Positions 1 through 7,810 of a stretch of DNA of 64,000 nt are shown here, one piece after another. Source of the stretch: Mycolicibacterium hassiacum DSM 44199 (lineage in GTDB: Bacteria; Actinomycetota; Actinomycetes; Mycobacteriales; Mycobacteriaceae); contig NZ_LR026975.1 in NCBI RefSeq assembly GCF_900603025.1, positions 248,001-312,000 on the forward strand, given 5' to 3'. Made by a program: the position numbers and the translations under genes. Positions within the stretch are counted from its first letter, which is position 1. The number at the start of each line of letters is the position of its first letter. The notes below the pieces were generated by a model. The model was not told the origin of the DNA and did no database searches. It was given only the letters and a program-made list of their open reading frames with translations.

Positions 1-1193
1 GTGCCGCCGGCCTCGCGCACCCGGGCCACCGCGTCGGCGATGTCGGCCACCGTCCACATCGGCACCACCGCCGACCGATCGTTGCCGCCGGCCACCCCGG
101 CCATGGGATGGGTCTGCTGGATGCCCCAGCCGTCCTCGATCCGGCCCGGTTCGTAGGACCAGAACAGCACGTGGCCGTAGAACGCCCGGAACGCCGCCGA
201 ATCGCCCACCTCGTAGGTGAGATACGACAGCTCGCCCGGCCCGGCGCCGTTGAGTCGTGGCCGGGGCGTATCCGGCGCCGGTTCGTACACCCCGAACACC
301 ACGCCGGTGGGGTCGGTGGCCTCCAGCACCGTTGCCGGACCGATCCGGCGCGGTCCGCCTACCCGCCCGCCGGCGGCGAGGATCGACGCCCGGGCCGCCT
401 GCAGGTCGGCGACCGCGTAGCAGCACAGCATGCCCTGCGCGGCCGCCCGGTCGATCAGCTCGACGGGCTGTTCGGTGTTGGTGACCCGCCGGGACGCCGG
501 GTCGACGCGCCAGCCCAGCACGTGCGCGTAGAAGCGGGCCGCCCGGTCGGGGTCGGGGGTGCACACCGCGAGCAGTCCGGTGTCGCCGTGCTGGATCGGG
601 ACCGGCGCACCGGTGAGCGGGCCGGAGAGCATCCACCGGTGCCCGAACGGGTCGACGATCGCCGCCATCCGGCTGCCGTGCGCCTCGTAGGGGCCGCGCT
701 GCACCCGGGCTCCCCGGCGGCGGGCGTGCGCCGCGACCGCGTCGGTGTCGGTCACCGGCAGCACCAGGCTCACCGAAACCGCTCCCGGTGCAGGCGATCT
801 GATGCCGAGTTCGGGGAACTCGTCGGACAGGTACAGCTCGCCGCCGCCGATCGACAGCTCGGCGTGGCCGATGCGGCCGTCGGCCATCTCGATCGGCTCG
901 CCGACCACGGCGGCGCCGAACACCTCCCGATACCAGGCGATCGCGCCGCGCGCGTCGCCCACGGCCAGATAGGGCAGTGCGGCGGGCCGCGGCACCGTCG
1001 ACTCGACGCCGGGCTCGGCCGGCCCGGCGAGCACGGTATCGGTTCCGCTCATGACGACCTCCTCGGTTCGGGCGGGCAGGTTGACGGCCGCTTCCAGGCG
1101 GGCGCGCAGCCGTGCCGCGAACGCCGGATCCGGTTGCACCGGAACCTCATCGCCGTGCAGCACGGTCAACGGATCGTGGCCGGGGTGGGTCAT
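1..1193 (-). CDS. Two-domain VOC (glyoxalase/bleomycin-resistance-like) protein, partial at window edge
   Basis: The reading frame runs off the left edge of the window, so the C-terminus is missing. Translation from the ATG at 1193 gives about 48 residues rich in Pro and Arg (MTHPGHDPLTVLHGDEVPV...) and then two consecutive vicinal-oxygen-chelate-type domains. The first contains YLAVGDARGAIAWYREVFGA and DPFGHRWMLSGP, the second LAVCTPDPDRAARFYAHVLGW. The start overlaps the stop of the upstream ECF sigma gene (ATGA), with AGGAGGTG just upstream, so the two are translationally coupled. A second in-frame ATG at 1052 also has an AGGAGG and could give a form without the extension. The VOC fold is clear, but the substrate is unknown. 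The N-terminal extension may contact the sigma factor; that is inference. Confidence 0.8.
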   Translation of the reverse strand, partial: MTHPGHDPLTVLHGDEVPVQPDPAFAARLRARLEAAVNLPARTEEVVMSGTDTVLAGPAEPGVESTVPRPAALPYLAVGDARGAIAWYREVFGAAVVGEPIEMADGRIGHAELSIGGGELYLSDEFPELGIRSPAPGAVSVSLVLPVTDTDAVAAHARRRGARVQRGPYEAHGSRMAAIVDPFGHRWMLSGPLTGAPVPIQHGDTGLLAVCTPDPDRAARFYAHVLGWRVDPASRRVTNTEQPVELIDRAAAQGMLCCYAVADLQAARASILAAGGRVGGPRRIGPATVLEATDPTGVVFGVYEPAPDTPRPRLNGAGPGELSYLTYEVGDSAAFRAFYGHVLFWSYEPGRIEDGWGIQQTHPMAGVAGGNDRSAVVPMWTVADIADAVARVREAGG

Positions 1194-1699
1194 CGCACAC
1201 CTCCTTGCGGGTAGTGCGACCGGAACGCGCGGCGGGCCCGCACCAGCAACGCCTCGGTGGCGTGCACGGTGCGGCCGATCAGCTCGGCGCACTCGGGCAC
1301 CGAGCAGCCGTCCATGTAGCGCAGCACCAGCACCGAGCGGTGCTGCTCGGGCAGCTTCCCCAGCACGCTCTCGGCCACCATCCGATCCAGCTCGGCGTCC
1401 CAGTTGTCGGCGGCGTCCTCGGGCAGGTCGGCCACCGGCTCGGCGACCCGGTGCCGGCGCCGGTAGTGATCGGCCAGCTTGTGCCGGGCCACCCCGAGCA
1501 GCCAGGGCACCGAGATCGGTGGCGGATCGGGCCGGCGCGCGGCGTCCATCGCGGCCAGGAACGTCTCCGAGGTCAGGTCCTCGGCGGTGCCGCGGTCGCC
1601 GCAGCGCCGGACGAAATAGCCGTACACGACGGGCAGTGCCTCGTCGTACAGCACCAGCAGCGTCCGCGGGGCGTCGAGGTCCTCCGGATCGGCTCCCAC
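1190..1699 (-). CDS. ECF-family RNA polymerase sigma factor
   Basis: This 169-residue protein has the size of an extracytoplasmic-function sigma factor. Region 2 is visible as YGYFVRRCGDRGTAEDLTSETFL and VPWLLGVARHKLADHYRR. Region 4 is visible as LGKLPEQHRSVLVLRYMDGCSVPECAELIGRTVHATEALLVRARRAFR. It starts at GTG; no ATG is in frame nearby. No anti-sigma factor with a ZAS motif or membrane helix follows. The next gene, overlapping by 4 nt, is a VOC-domain protein, so control may run through that partner (inference). The target promoters are unknown. Confidence 0.88.
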   Translation of the reverse strand: MGADPEDLDAPRTLLVLYDEALPVVYGYFVRRCGDRGTAEDLTSETFLAAMDAARRPDPPPISVPWLLGVARHKLADHYRRRHRVAEPVADLPEDAADNWDAELDRMVAESVLGKLPEQHRSVLVLRYMDGCSVPECAELIGRTVHATEALLVRARRAFRSHYPQGGVR

Positions 1700-1765
1700 A
1701 CCCTCATCGTCGTCGCCCGGGGCCGAACTCCGACGGTCGCGGCGGAAATTTCTTCGGGACGCGCG

Positions 1766-3412
1766 CTAGGGGCGGTATTCGGGGATCCAGCGCACCTCGT
1801 CGATGCGGCGGCGCAACTGCTCGGGGGTGCGTTCGGGCGCGACCCCGTCGGCCACCGCCTGCACGGCCACCGCGTGCGCGATCTCGACCACGACGTCGGG
1901 CAGGTCCGCCCAGGCGGGCAGCAGCGGGGCGTCGGGGTCGGTGAGCGCGGGCGAGGCGTCGCCGAGCGCGGTCGCGGCGGCGCGCATCATCTCGTCGGTC
2001 ACCCGGGTGGCCTCGGCGGCGGTCACGGCCAGCCCGATCGCCGGGAAGATGTAGACGTTGTTGCACTGCGCGACGGGCCGCTCGCCGCCGCGGCGACGCA
2101 GCGGCGGGAACGGTGAACCGGTGGCGATCAGCGCCCGCCCGTCGGTCCAAGCGTCGAGTTCGGCGGGGTGGGCCTCGGCGCGGCTGGTCGGATTCGACAG
2201 CGGGAAGATGATCGGCCGCTGCACCTTCGCGGCCATCTCCCGCACGATCGACTCGGTGAAAGCGCCTGCGGCGGTGGACAACCCGACAAGCACGCCGACC
2301 TCGACGTGCCGAACCACGTCGGCCAGGCCGGGCGGTCCGGACAGCCCCCAGCCGGCGACGCGGTCGGCGGGCTGGGCGAAGCGGCGCTGCGCGGGGGTCA
2401 GGTCGTCGCGGTCGTCGGTGAGCAGGCCGTCGACGTCGACCACCCAGATCCGCGCGGCCGCCTGCTCGGGCGACAGCCCCTCGGTGACCATCTGGCGGTG
2501 CACCATGTCGAGCACGCCGATGCCGGCGGAGCCGGCGCCCAGCATCACCACCTGCTGTTCGGACAACGGGCGGCCGGCCACCCTGGTGGCGCCGTGCAGC
2601 GCGCCGAGCGTGACCGCGGCGGTGCCCTGGATGTCGTCGTTGAACGTCAGCAGCCGGTCGCGGTAGCGCTCCAGGATCGGCTGTGCGTGCGCGGTCGCGA
2701 AATCCTCCCACTGCAGCAGCACGTCGGGCAGCTCCGCGCGCACGGCGGCGACGAAATCATCGATGAACGCGTAGTACTCGTCGTCGGTGATGCGGCGGTG
2801 CCGCCAGCCCAGGTACTGCGGGTCGTGCAGCAGCTCCACGTTGTCGGTGCCGACATCGAGCACGATCGGCAGGGTGCGTGCCGGGTCGATGCCGCCGATC
2901 AGCGTGTATAGCGACAGTTTGCCGATCGGGATCCCCATCCCGCCGATGCCCTGATCGCCCAGTCCCAGGATGCGCTGCCCGTCGGTCACCACGATGACGT
3001 CGACCTCGCGCTGCGGGCGGTTGCGCAGCACCTCGCGCAGGAATTCGCGGTCGGGATAGGACACGAACAACCCGCGCGGCCGCTGATAGATCTCGCTGAA
3101 CCGCTGGCAGGCCTCGCCGACGGTCGGCGTGTAGACGATCGGCATGGTGTCGGCGATGTGGTCGCGCAGCACCCGGTAGAACAGCGTCTCGTTGCGGTCC
3201 TGCAGATTGCGCAGATAGATGTGCTTGTCGAGCGGATCGTGGCGCCGGCACACCTCGTGCCAGCAGTGCTCGACCTGCTGGTCGATGGTCTTCACCGCGG
3301 TGGGCAGCAGCCCGAGCAGCCCGAGCTCGCGGCGCTCGGCTCCGGTGAAGGCCGTTCCCTTGGTGCGCAACGGGTCGAACAGCAGCGCCTGGCCGGTCTC
3401 GGTGTCGGGCAT
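1766..3412 (-). CDS. maeA: NAD-dependent malic enzyme (oxaloacetate-decarboxylating)
   Basis: The 548-residue product converts malate to pyruvate and CO2 with reduction of NAD. It aligns by eye with the long bacterial MaeA/SfcA type. It has DKHIYLRNLQDRNETLFYR, the signature MPIVYTPTVGEACQRFS, the catalytic/metal region QWEDFATAHAQPILERYRD and FNDDIQGTAAVTLGAL, and the nucleotide-binding loop VMLGAGSAGIGVLD. The frame is open further upstream to 3616, but ATG 3412 is preceded by GAGGAC and begins the family-like N-terminus (MPDTETGQALLFDPLRTKG), so it was chosen. It lies 49 nt downstream of mftR on the same strand and could be co-transcribed with it. Confidence 0.93.
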   Translation of the reverse strand: MPDTETGQALLFDPLRTKGTAFTGAERRELGLLGLLPTAVKTIDQQVEHCWHEVCRRHDPLDKHIYLRNLQDRNETLFYRVLRDHIADTMPIVYTPTVGEACQRFSEIYQRPRGLFVSYPDREFLREVLRNRPQREVDVIVVTDGQRILGLGDQGIGGMGIPIGKLSLYTLIGGIDPARTLPIVLDVGTDNVELLHDPQYLGWRHRRITDDEYYAFIDDFVAAVRAELPDVLLQWEDFATAHAQPILERYRDRLLTFNDDIQGTAAVTLGALHGATRVAGRPLSEQQVVMLGAGSAGIGVLDMVHRQMVTEGLSPEQAAARIWVVDVDGLLTDDRDDLTPAQRRFAQPADRVAGWGLSGPPGLADVVRHVEVGVLVGLSTAAGAFTESIVREMAAKVQRPIIFPLSNPTSRAEAHPAELDAWTDGRALIATGSPFPPLRRRGGERPVAQCNNVYIFPAIGLAVTAAEATRVTDEMMRAAATALGDASPALTDPDAPLLPAWADLPDVVVEIAHAVAVQAVADGVAPERTPEQLRRRIDEVRWIPEYRP

Positions 3413-3461
3413 GGGTTGTCCTCGTCTCGGGGTCGCCGAGTCGAAACTATCCCGGTCCGGT

Positions 3462-4064
3462 TCAGCGATCCAGTGCGCGCAGCCCGTCGGCGACGGTGTC
3501 GAACGCCTCGCCGAGCGCCTGTGCCAGCGGCACCGACTCGTCGTCGAGCCAGTGCTGATAGGCCGACAGCGCCACCCCCAGCATCGTCCAGGCCACCGTC
3601 TGCGGCACCAGATCATCGGGTTTGGCCCCGAGCCGATGCGCGACGAACGACGCCACCACCGCCCGCCACCCGGCGTACATAGTCATCGAATACGCTTGCA
3701 GCTCCGCGGTTTCCAGGATTACGCGCATGCGTTTGCGGTGCCGGGCGGTTTCGGTCTCGTCGAAGGTGTTGAACGCCAGCAGCGCGGTGCGCAGCGCATC
3801 GCGGATCGGCACCTCGGACTCCAGTCCGGCCAGCAGCGTGCGCATCCGCTCCAGGTGCGCGTCGAAGTCGCCCCAGGGCAGCGCGTTCTTCGACGGGTAG
3901 TAGCGGAACAGGGTGCGGCGGGCGATGCCGGCCGCCCGGGCCACGTCGTCGACGCTGACGTCGTCGAAGCCGCGCTCGGCGAACAGGTCGATCGCCACAT
4001 TGCTGATGTGGTCCCAGGTCGTCGAGCGCCGGCGGCCCACCCGCTGGTGCGACTCCGCCGTCAT
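3462..4064 (-). CDS. mftR: TetR-family mycofactocin regulator MftR
   Basis: The 200-residue protein has an N-terminal helix-turn-helix (residues about 15-60: [43 protein letters not shown]) and an all-helical C-terminal ligand domain typical of TetR repressors. It is divergent from mftA across about 100 bp that contain two inverted repeats, the arrangement expected for an autoregulated repressor of the mycofactocin operon. Studies of the M. smegmatis homologue, as recalled, report that long-chain acyl-CoAs relieve repression; this cannot be tested here. Identification rests on both the domain and its fixed place next to mftA. Confidence 0.93.
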   Translation of the reverse strand: MTAESHQRVGRRRSTTWDHISNVAIDLFAERGFDDVSVDDVARAAGIARRTLFRYYPSKNALPWGDFDAHLERMRTLLAGLESEVPIRDALRTALLAFNTFDETETARHRKRMRVILETAELQAYSMTMYAGWRAVVASFVAHRLGAKPDDLVPQTVAWTMLGVALSAYQHWLDDESVPLAQALGEAFDTVADGLRALDR

Positions 4065-4083
4065 GGCCCCCGCCCTTCCGTTC

Positions 4084-4129
4084 TGGCACTCGATGCCATA
4101 TTATTGCGGCCTTGATCGACTGCTGTCGA
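4084..4129. promoter_or_regulatory. Candidate MftR operator region between mftR and mftA
   Basis: Two short perfect inverted repeats lie in the divergent intergenic region. One is TGGCA-ctcga-TGCCA at 4084-4098, beside an AT-rich stretch (atattatt). The other is TCGAC-tgct-GTCGA at 4116-4129. Either could be the MftR site controlling both mftR and mftA. The assignment is by position and symmetry only. Confidence 0.45.
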
Positions 4130-4167
4130 GAAGATGACCCCGTAACGACTCACGGAAGGTGCCGCCA

Positions 4168-4263
4168 GTGGACCACAACCAGCAGGAGACGACCCAGGCC
4201 GACCTCGTCGCCGAGAGCCTCGTCGAAGAGGTGTCGATCGACGGGATGTGCGGGGTCTACTGA
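4168..4263 (+). CDS. mftA: Mycofactocin precursor peptide MftA
   Basis: This 31-residue peptide starts at GTG and ends in the diagnostic core IDGMCGVY. The C-terminal Val-Tyr is the part that becomes mycofactocin after decarboxylation and crosslinking by the radical-SAM enzyme MftC and release by MftE. The leader (MDHNQQETTQADLVAESLVEE) is acidic and helical, as expected for docking to MftB. GGAAGGT lies 7 nt upstream of the chosen GTG. An in-frame GTG at 4159 would add three residues. mftB begins directly after the stop codon. Confidence 0.95.
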   Translation: MDHNQQETTQADLVAESLVEEVSIDGMCGVY

Positions 4264-4265
4264 CC

Positions 4266-4562
4266 GTGACCTCGACGGTGGAGCCCGGGTCGGACGAATC
4301 GTTCGACCCGGATCGGCGCTGGCGGTTGCACCCCCAGGTCGCCCTGCGGCCGGAACCGTTCGGCGCCCTGCTCTACCACTTCGGCACGCGCAAGCTGTCG
4401 TTTCTGAAGAACCGGACGATCGTCGAGGTGGTCAACGCGTTGGCCGACCACCCCGACGCCCGGTCCGCGTGCCGTGCCGCCGGCGTCGACGACGCCGACC
4501 AAGGCCCCTACCTGCACGCCCTGAGCGTGCTGGCCAAATCGAAAATGCTGGTGTCGCAGTGA
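4266..4562 (+). CDS. mftB: Mycofactocin peptide chaperone MftB (PqqD-like RRE protein)
   Basis: The 98-residue product (from GTG 4266, 2 nt after the mftA stop) is a RiPP recognition element: a small winged-helix protein that holds the MftA leader and presents it to MftC. It shows the conserved RPEPFGALLYHFGTRKLSFLKNR stretch. An upstream in-frame GTG at 4248 lies inside mftA and is less likely. The stop codon overlaps the GTG of mftC by 4 nt, consistent with coupled production of the chaperone and its enzyme. Confidence 0.93.
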   Translation: MTSTVEPGSDESFDPDRRWRLHPQVALRPEPFGALLYHFGTRKLSFLKNRTIVEVVNALADHPDARSACRAAGVDDADQGPYLHALSVLAKSKMLVSQ

Positions 4563-5740
4563 CTTCTGTTCAAACCCCCGCACACTCCGTGCCCTCTCTG
4601 GTGCAGCAGTTCGAGCGCGGTCTCGACGCCCCGATCTGCCTGACCTGGGAGCTCACCTACGCCTGCAACCTGGCGTGTGTGCACTGCCTGTCCTCGTCGG
4701 GCAAGCGCGATCCGCGTGAGCTGACCACCCGTCAGTGCATGGACATCATCGACGAGCTGGAACGCATGCAGGTGTTCTACGTGAACATCGGCGGCGGCGA
4801 ACCCACTGTCCGGCCGGACTTCTGGGAGCTCGTCGACTACGCCACCGAACACCACGTGGGGGTGAAGTTCTCCACCAACGGGGTGCGGATCACCCGTGAC
4901 GTCGCGGCCCGGCTGGCCGCCAGCGACTACGTCGACGTGCAGATCTCGCTGGACGGGGCGACCGCGGAGATCAACGACGCGGTGCGCGGCGCGGGATCGT
5001 TCGCGATGGCGATCCGGGCGCTGGAGAACCTCGCCGAGGCCGGCTTCTCCGATGCCAAGATCTCGGTGGTGGTCACCCGCCACAACGTCGATCAGCTCGA
5101 CGATTTCGCCGCGCTGGCCGACCGGTACGGCGCCACGCTGCGGATCACCCGGCTGCGGCCGTCCGGTCGCGGCGCCGACGTCTGGGACGACCTGCACCCC
5201 ACCGCCGAACAGCAGCGCCGGTTGTACAACTGGCTGGTCGCCAAGGGGGAGCGGGTGCTCACCGGCGACTCGTTCTTCCACCTGTCCGGTCTGGGCGAGC
5301 CCGGTGCGCTGGCCGGCCTGAACATGTGCGGCGCGGGCCGGGTGGTGTGCCTGATCGACCCGGTGGGCGACGTGTACGCCTGCCCGTTCGCCATCCATGA
5401 GAAGTTCCTGGCCGGAAACATCTTGTCCGACGGCGGGTTTGCCAACATCTGGCAGAACTCCACGCTGTTCCGCCGGCTGCGGGAGCCGCAGTCGGCAGGC
5501 GCGTGCGCCTCGTGCGGACACTACGACAGCTGCCGGGGCGGGTGCATGGCCGCCAAGTTCTTCACCGGCCTGCCCCTCGACGGCCCGGACCCCGAATGTG
5601 TAGAGGGCTACGGCGAGTCCGCACTCGCCGCCGACCGCGTCAAGCCCAAGCCCAGTGTCGATCACTCCCGCAGCCGGCCGGTGATGCTCAAACTGCTCAC
5701 CAAGCCGCCGGCCCGGCTGTGCAATGAAAGCCCGGTGTAG
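4559..5740 (+). CDS. mftC: Mycofactocin radical SAM maturase MftC
   Basis: This 393-residue radical SAM enzyme carries the [4Fe-4S]/SAM motif C36-x3-C40-x2-C43 (CNLACVHC). It also has a GGGEP SAM-contact loop and a Cys-rich C-terminal SPASM domain (CGAGRVVCLIDPVGDVYACPF and CASCGHYDSCRGGC), which binds auxiliary Fe-S clusters. MftC oxidatively decarboxylates the C-terminal Tyr of MftA and then forms the Val-Tyr carbon-carbon crosslink. The open frame extends upstream, but GTG 4559 overlaps the mftB stop and gives the family-like N-terminus. mftD begins 2 nt after the stop. Confidence 0.96.
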   Translation: MTSVQTPAHSVPSLVQQFERGLDAPICLTWELTYACNLACVHCLSSSGKRDPRELTTRQCMDIIDELERMQVFYVNIGGGEPTVRPDFWELVDYATEHHVGVKFSTNGVRITRDVAARLAASDYVDVQISLDGATAEINDAVRGAGSFAMAIRALENLAEAGFSDAKISVVVTRHNVDQLDDFAALADRYGATLRITRLRPSGRGADVWDDLHPTAEQQRRLYNWLVAKGERVLTGDSFFHLSGLGEPGALAGLNMCGAGRVVCLIDPVGDVYACPFAIHEKFLAGNILSDGGFANIWQNSTLFRRLREPQSAGACASCGHYDSCRGGCMAAKFFTGLPLDGPDPECVEGYGESALAADRVKPKPSVDHSRSRPVMLKLLTKPPARLCNESPV

Positions 5741-5742
5741 TC

Positions 5743-6939
5743 ATGGCACGTAACAAGTGGTTCGAGACCGTCGCGATCGCCCAGCAGCGGGCCAGGAAAC
5801 GCCTGCCCAAGCCGGTGTACTCGGCGCTGCTGGCGGCCAGCGAGAAGGGCGTGACGGTCAACGACAACGTCGAGGCGTTCTCCGAACTCGGCTTCGCCCC
5901 GCACGTGATCGGCGCGACCGAGAAGCGCGAACTGTCGACAACCGTTATGGGACAGGAGATCTCGATGCCTGTCCTGATCTCGCCGACCGGTGTGCAGGCG
6001 GTGCACCCGGACGGCGAGGTGGCGGTGGCGCGGGCCGCGGCGGCCCGGGGCATCGCGATGGGGCTGTCGTCGTTCGCCAGCAAGCCGATCGAGGAGGTCA
6101 TCGCCGCCAACCCGAAGCTGTTCTTCCAGCTCTACTGGCTCGGTGACCGCAACGCGATCGCCGCGCGGGTGGAACGTGCCCGCGAGGCCGGTGCCGTCGG
6201 GCTGATCGTCACCACGGACTGGAGCTTCTCGCACGGCCGCGACTGGGGCAGCCCGGCCATCCCGGAGGAGATGAATCTACGCACCATCCTGCGGATGCTG
6301 CCCACCGGCCTGACCCGGCCGAGCTGGATGTGGCAGTGGGGCAAGACCCTGCGCCCGCCGAACCTGCGGGTGCCCAACCAGGCCGCCAAGGGGGAGCCCG
6401 GCCCGCCGTTCTTCGCCGCCTACGGCGAATGGATGGGCACGCCGCCGCCGACCTGGGACGACATCGCGTGGCTGCGCAAGCTGTGGGGCGACGCCCCGTT
6501 CATGCTCAAGGGCGTCATGCGCGTCGACGACGCGAAACGTGCTGTGGATGCCGGGGTTACGGCGATCTCGGTGTCCAACCACGGTGGCAACAACCTGGAC
6601 GGCACCCCGGCGTCGATCCGGGCGCTGCCGGCGATCGCCGAGGCCGTCGGCAACGACGTCGAGGTCCTGCTCGACGGCGGCATCCGGCGCGGCAGCGATG
6701 TCGTCAAGGCGCTGGCGCTGGGCGCCCGCGCCGTGATGATCGGCCGCGCCTACCTGTGGGGGCTGGCGGCCAACGGTCAGGCCGGCGTGGAGAACGTGCT
6801 CGACATCCTGCGCGGCGGCATCGACTCGGCGCTGATGGGCCTGGGCCGCTCGTCGGTGCACGAGTTGGTTGCTGACGACGTCCTGGTGCCGCCGGGCTTC
6901 ACCCGGGCGCTCGGGGTGCCGCGCGACGCGAGCAACTGA
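5743..6939 (+). CDS. mftD: Mycofactocin FMN-dependent oxidoreductase MftD
   Basis: The 398-residue protein belongs to the FMN-dependent alpha-hydroxy-acid dehydrogenase family. The active-site stretch SNHGGNNLDGTPASIRALP contains the conserved His, and LLDGGIRRGSDVVKALALGARAVMIGR forms the FMN phosphate site. In mycofactocin biosynthesis MftD performs the oxidative deamination of the cyclised dipeptide that creates the redox-active alpha-keto amide, acting after MftE. Its start is 2 nt downstream of mftC. After its stop comes a 151-nt gap before mftE, the only sizeable gap in the operon. Confidence 0.95.
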   Translation: MARNKWFETVAIAQQRARKRLPKPVYSALLAASEKGVTVNDNVEAFSELGFAPHVIGATEKRELSTTVMGQEISMPVLISPTGVQAVHPDGEVAVARAAAARGIAMGLSSFASKPIEEVIAANPKLFFQLYWLGDRNAIAARVERAREAGAVGLIVTTDWSFSHGRDWGSPAIPEEMNLRTILRMLPTGLTRPSWMWQWGKTLRPPNLRVPNQAAKGEPGPPFFAAYGEWMGTPPPTWDDIAWLRKLWGDAPFMLKGVMRVDDAKRAVDAGVTAISVSNHGGNNLDGTPASIRALPAIAEAVGNDVEVLLDGGIRRGSDVVKALALGARAVMIGRAYLWGLAANGQAGVENVLDILRGGIDSALMGLGRSSVHELVADDVLVPPGFTRALGVPRDASN

Positions 6940-7005
6940 CCGCCTCGCAGCGGAACGCGCTGGTACAGGCGTGGCGCAGGGGGCTGGCGTGAACGCGGGG
7001 CCGGT

Positions 7006-7040
7006 GCGCGACGAGAATTTCCGGAAACCTTTCGTCGCGC
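7006..7040. promoter_or_regulatory. Concentric inverted repeat between mftD and mftE
   Basis: GCGCGACGA (7006-7014) is perfectly complementary to TCGTCGCGC (7032-7040). Centred between them is a second palindrome, TTTCCGGAAA (7018-7027). As RNA it would form a 9-bp stem; as DNA it could be an operator. It may attenuate or separately initiate transcription of mftE-F-G. No poly-T tract follows, so a classical intrinsic terminator is not clear. Confidence 0.5.
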
Positions 7041-7090
7041 GTGCCTCAACAACCCGCGCACACCAAACAAATTCGTCTTACCATCGGCGG

Positions 7091-7810
7091 GTGCCTTCGG
7101 TCAGCGAGCTCGCCAACGTCACGTCGAGACAGCTGCAGAGTTCGGCATCGGCCCTGTTGGTGCCGGTAGGCTCGACCGAACAACACGGCCCCCACCTGCC
7201 GCTGGACACCGACACCCGGATCGCGACCGCGGTCGCGTCGGCGGTTGCTGGGATGCTGTCCGAGCGGTCCGGCGAGTCCTGGTTGGTGGCCCCCGCGATC
7301 AACTACGGCGCCAGCGGCGAGCACGAGGCGTTCAGCGGCACCGTCTCGATCGGCACGTCAGCGCTGCAGTCGGTGCTGATCGAGTTCGGCCGCTCGGCGA
7401 TGCGCTGGGCGTCGCGGCTGGTGTTCGTCAACGGCCACGGCGGGAACGCCGAGGCGCTGGCGGCGGCGGTGGCTTTGCTGCGCTACGAGGGCCGTGACGT
7501 CGGCTGGTGTTCGTGCGGGGTGGCCGGCGGTGACGCCCACGCCGGGCACACCGAAACATCTGTATTGCTACATATTTCACCGGCCGACGTCCGCCTCGAG
7601 GAACGCGTTCGCGGCAACAGCGCGCCGCTGGCCGAGCTGATGCCGGCACTGCGCCGCGGCGGGATGGCCGCGGTCAGCGAAGTCGGCGTCCTGGGGGACC
7701 CGACCACCGCGACCGCGGCGGACGGCGCGCGGATCTTTGCCGAAATGGTCGACGGCTGCCTGCAGCGGGTGCTGCGGTGGGCCCCGGACGCCAACGGGAT
7801 GCTGTCATGA
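7091..7810 (+). CDS. mftE: Mycofactocin creatininase-family peptidase MftE
   Basis: The 239-residue product belongs to the creatininase amidohydrolase family. It has the metal-ligand motifs [24 protein letters not shown] and HAGHTETS. MftE cleaves the crosslinked MftA to release the Val-Tyr-derived AHDP unit. The start is uncertain. GTG 7091 is the first start codon near the conserved region, but the codons just before it (NSSYHRR) resemble the beginning of the M. tuberculosis protein as recalled, where an ATG stands in place of the ACA found here. The stop overlaps the mftF ATG (ATGA). Confidence 0.93.
   Translation: MPSVSELANVTSRQLQSSASALLVPVGSTEQHGPHLPLDTDTRIATAVASAVAGMLSERSGESWLVAPAINYGASGEHEAFSGTVSIGTSALQSVLIEFGRSAMRWASRLVFVNGHGGNAEALAAAVALLRYEGRDVGWCSCGVAGGDAHAGHTETSVLLHISPADVRLEERVRGNSAPLAELMPALRRGGMAAVSEVGVLGDPTTATAADGARIFAEMVDGCLQRVLRWAPDANGMLS

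Noticed and set aside
108..1214. Long plus-strand open frame opposite the VOC gene.
   Set aside because: It is the antisense shadow of the VOC gene; its translation is Arg/Gly/His-rich without any domain. Many similar long GC-driven frames exist opposite ribosomal and enzyme genes and were left out.
3413..3616. N-terminal extension of the malic enzyme in an open frame.
   Set aside because: The extension runs through the mftR gene, has no family similarity, and a well-placed start with SD exists at 3412.
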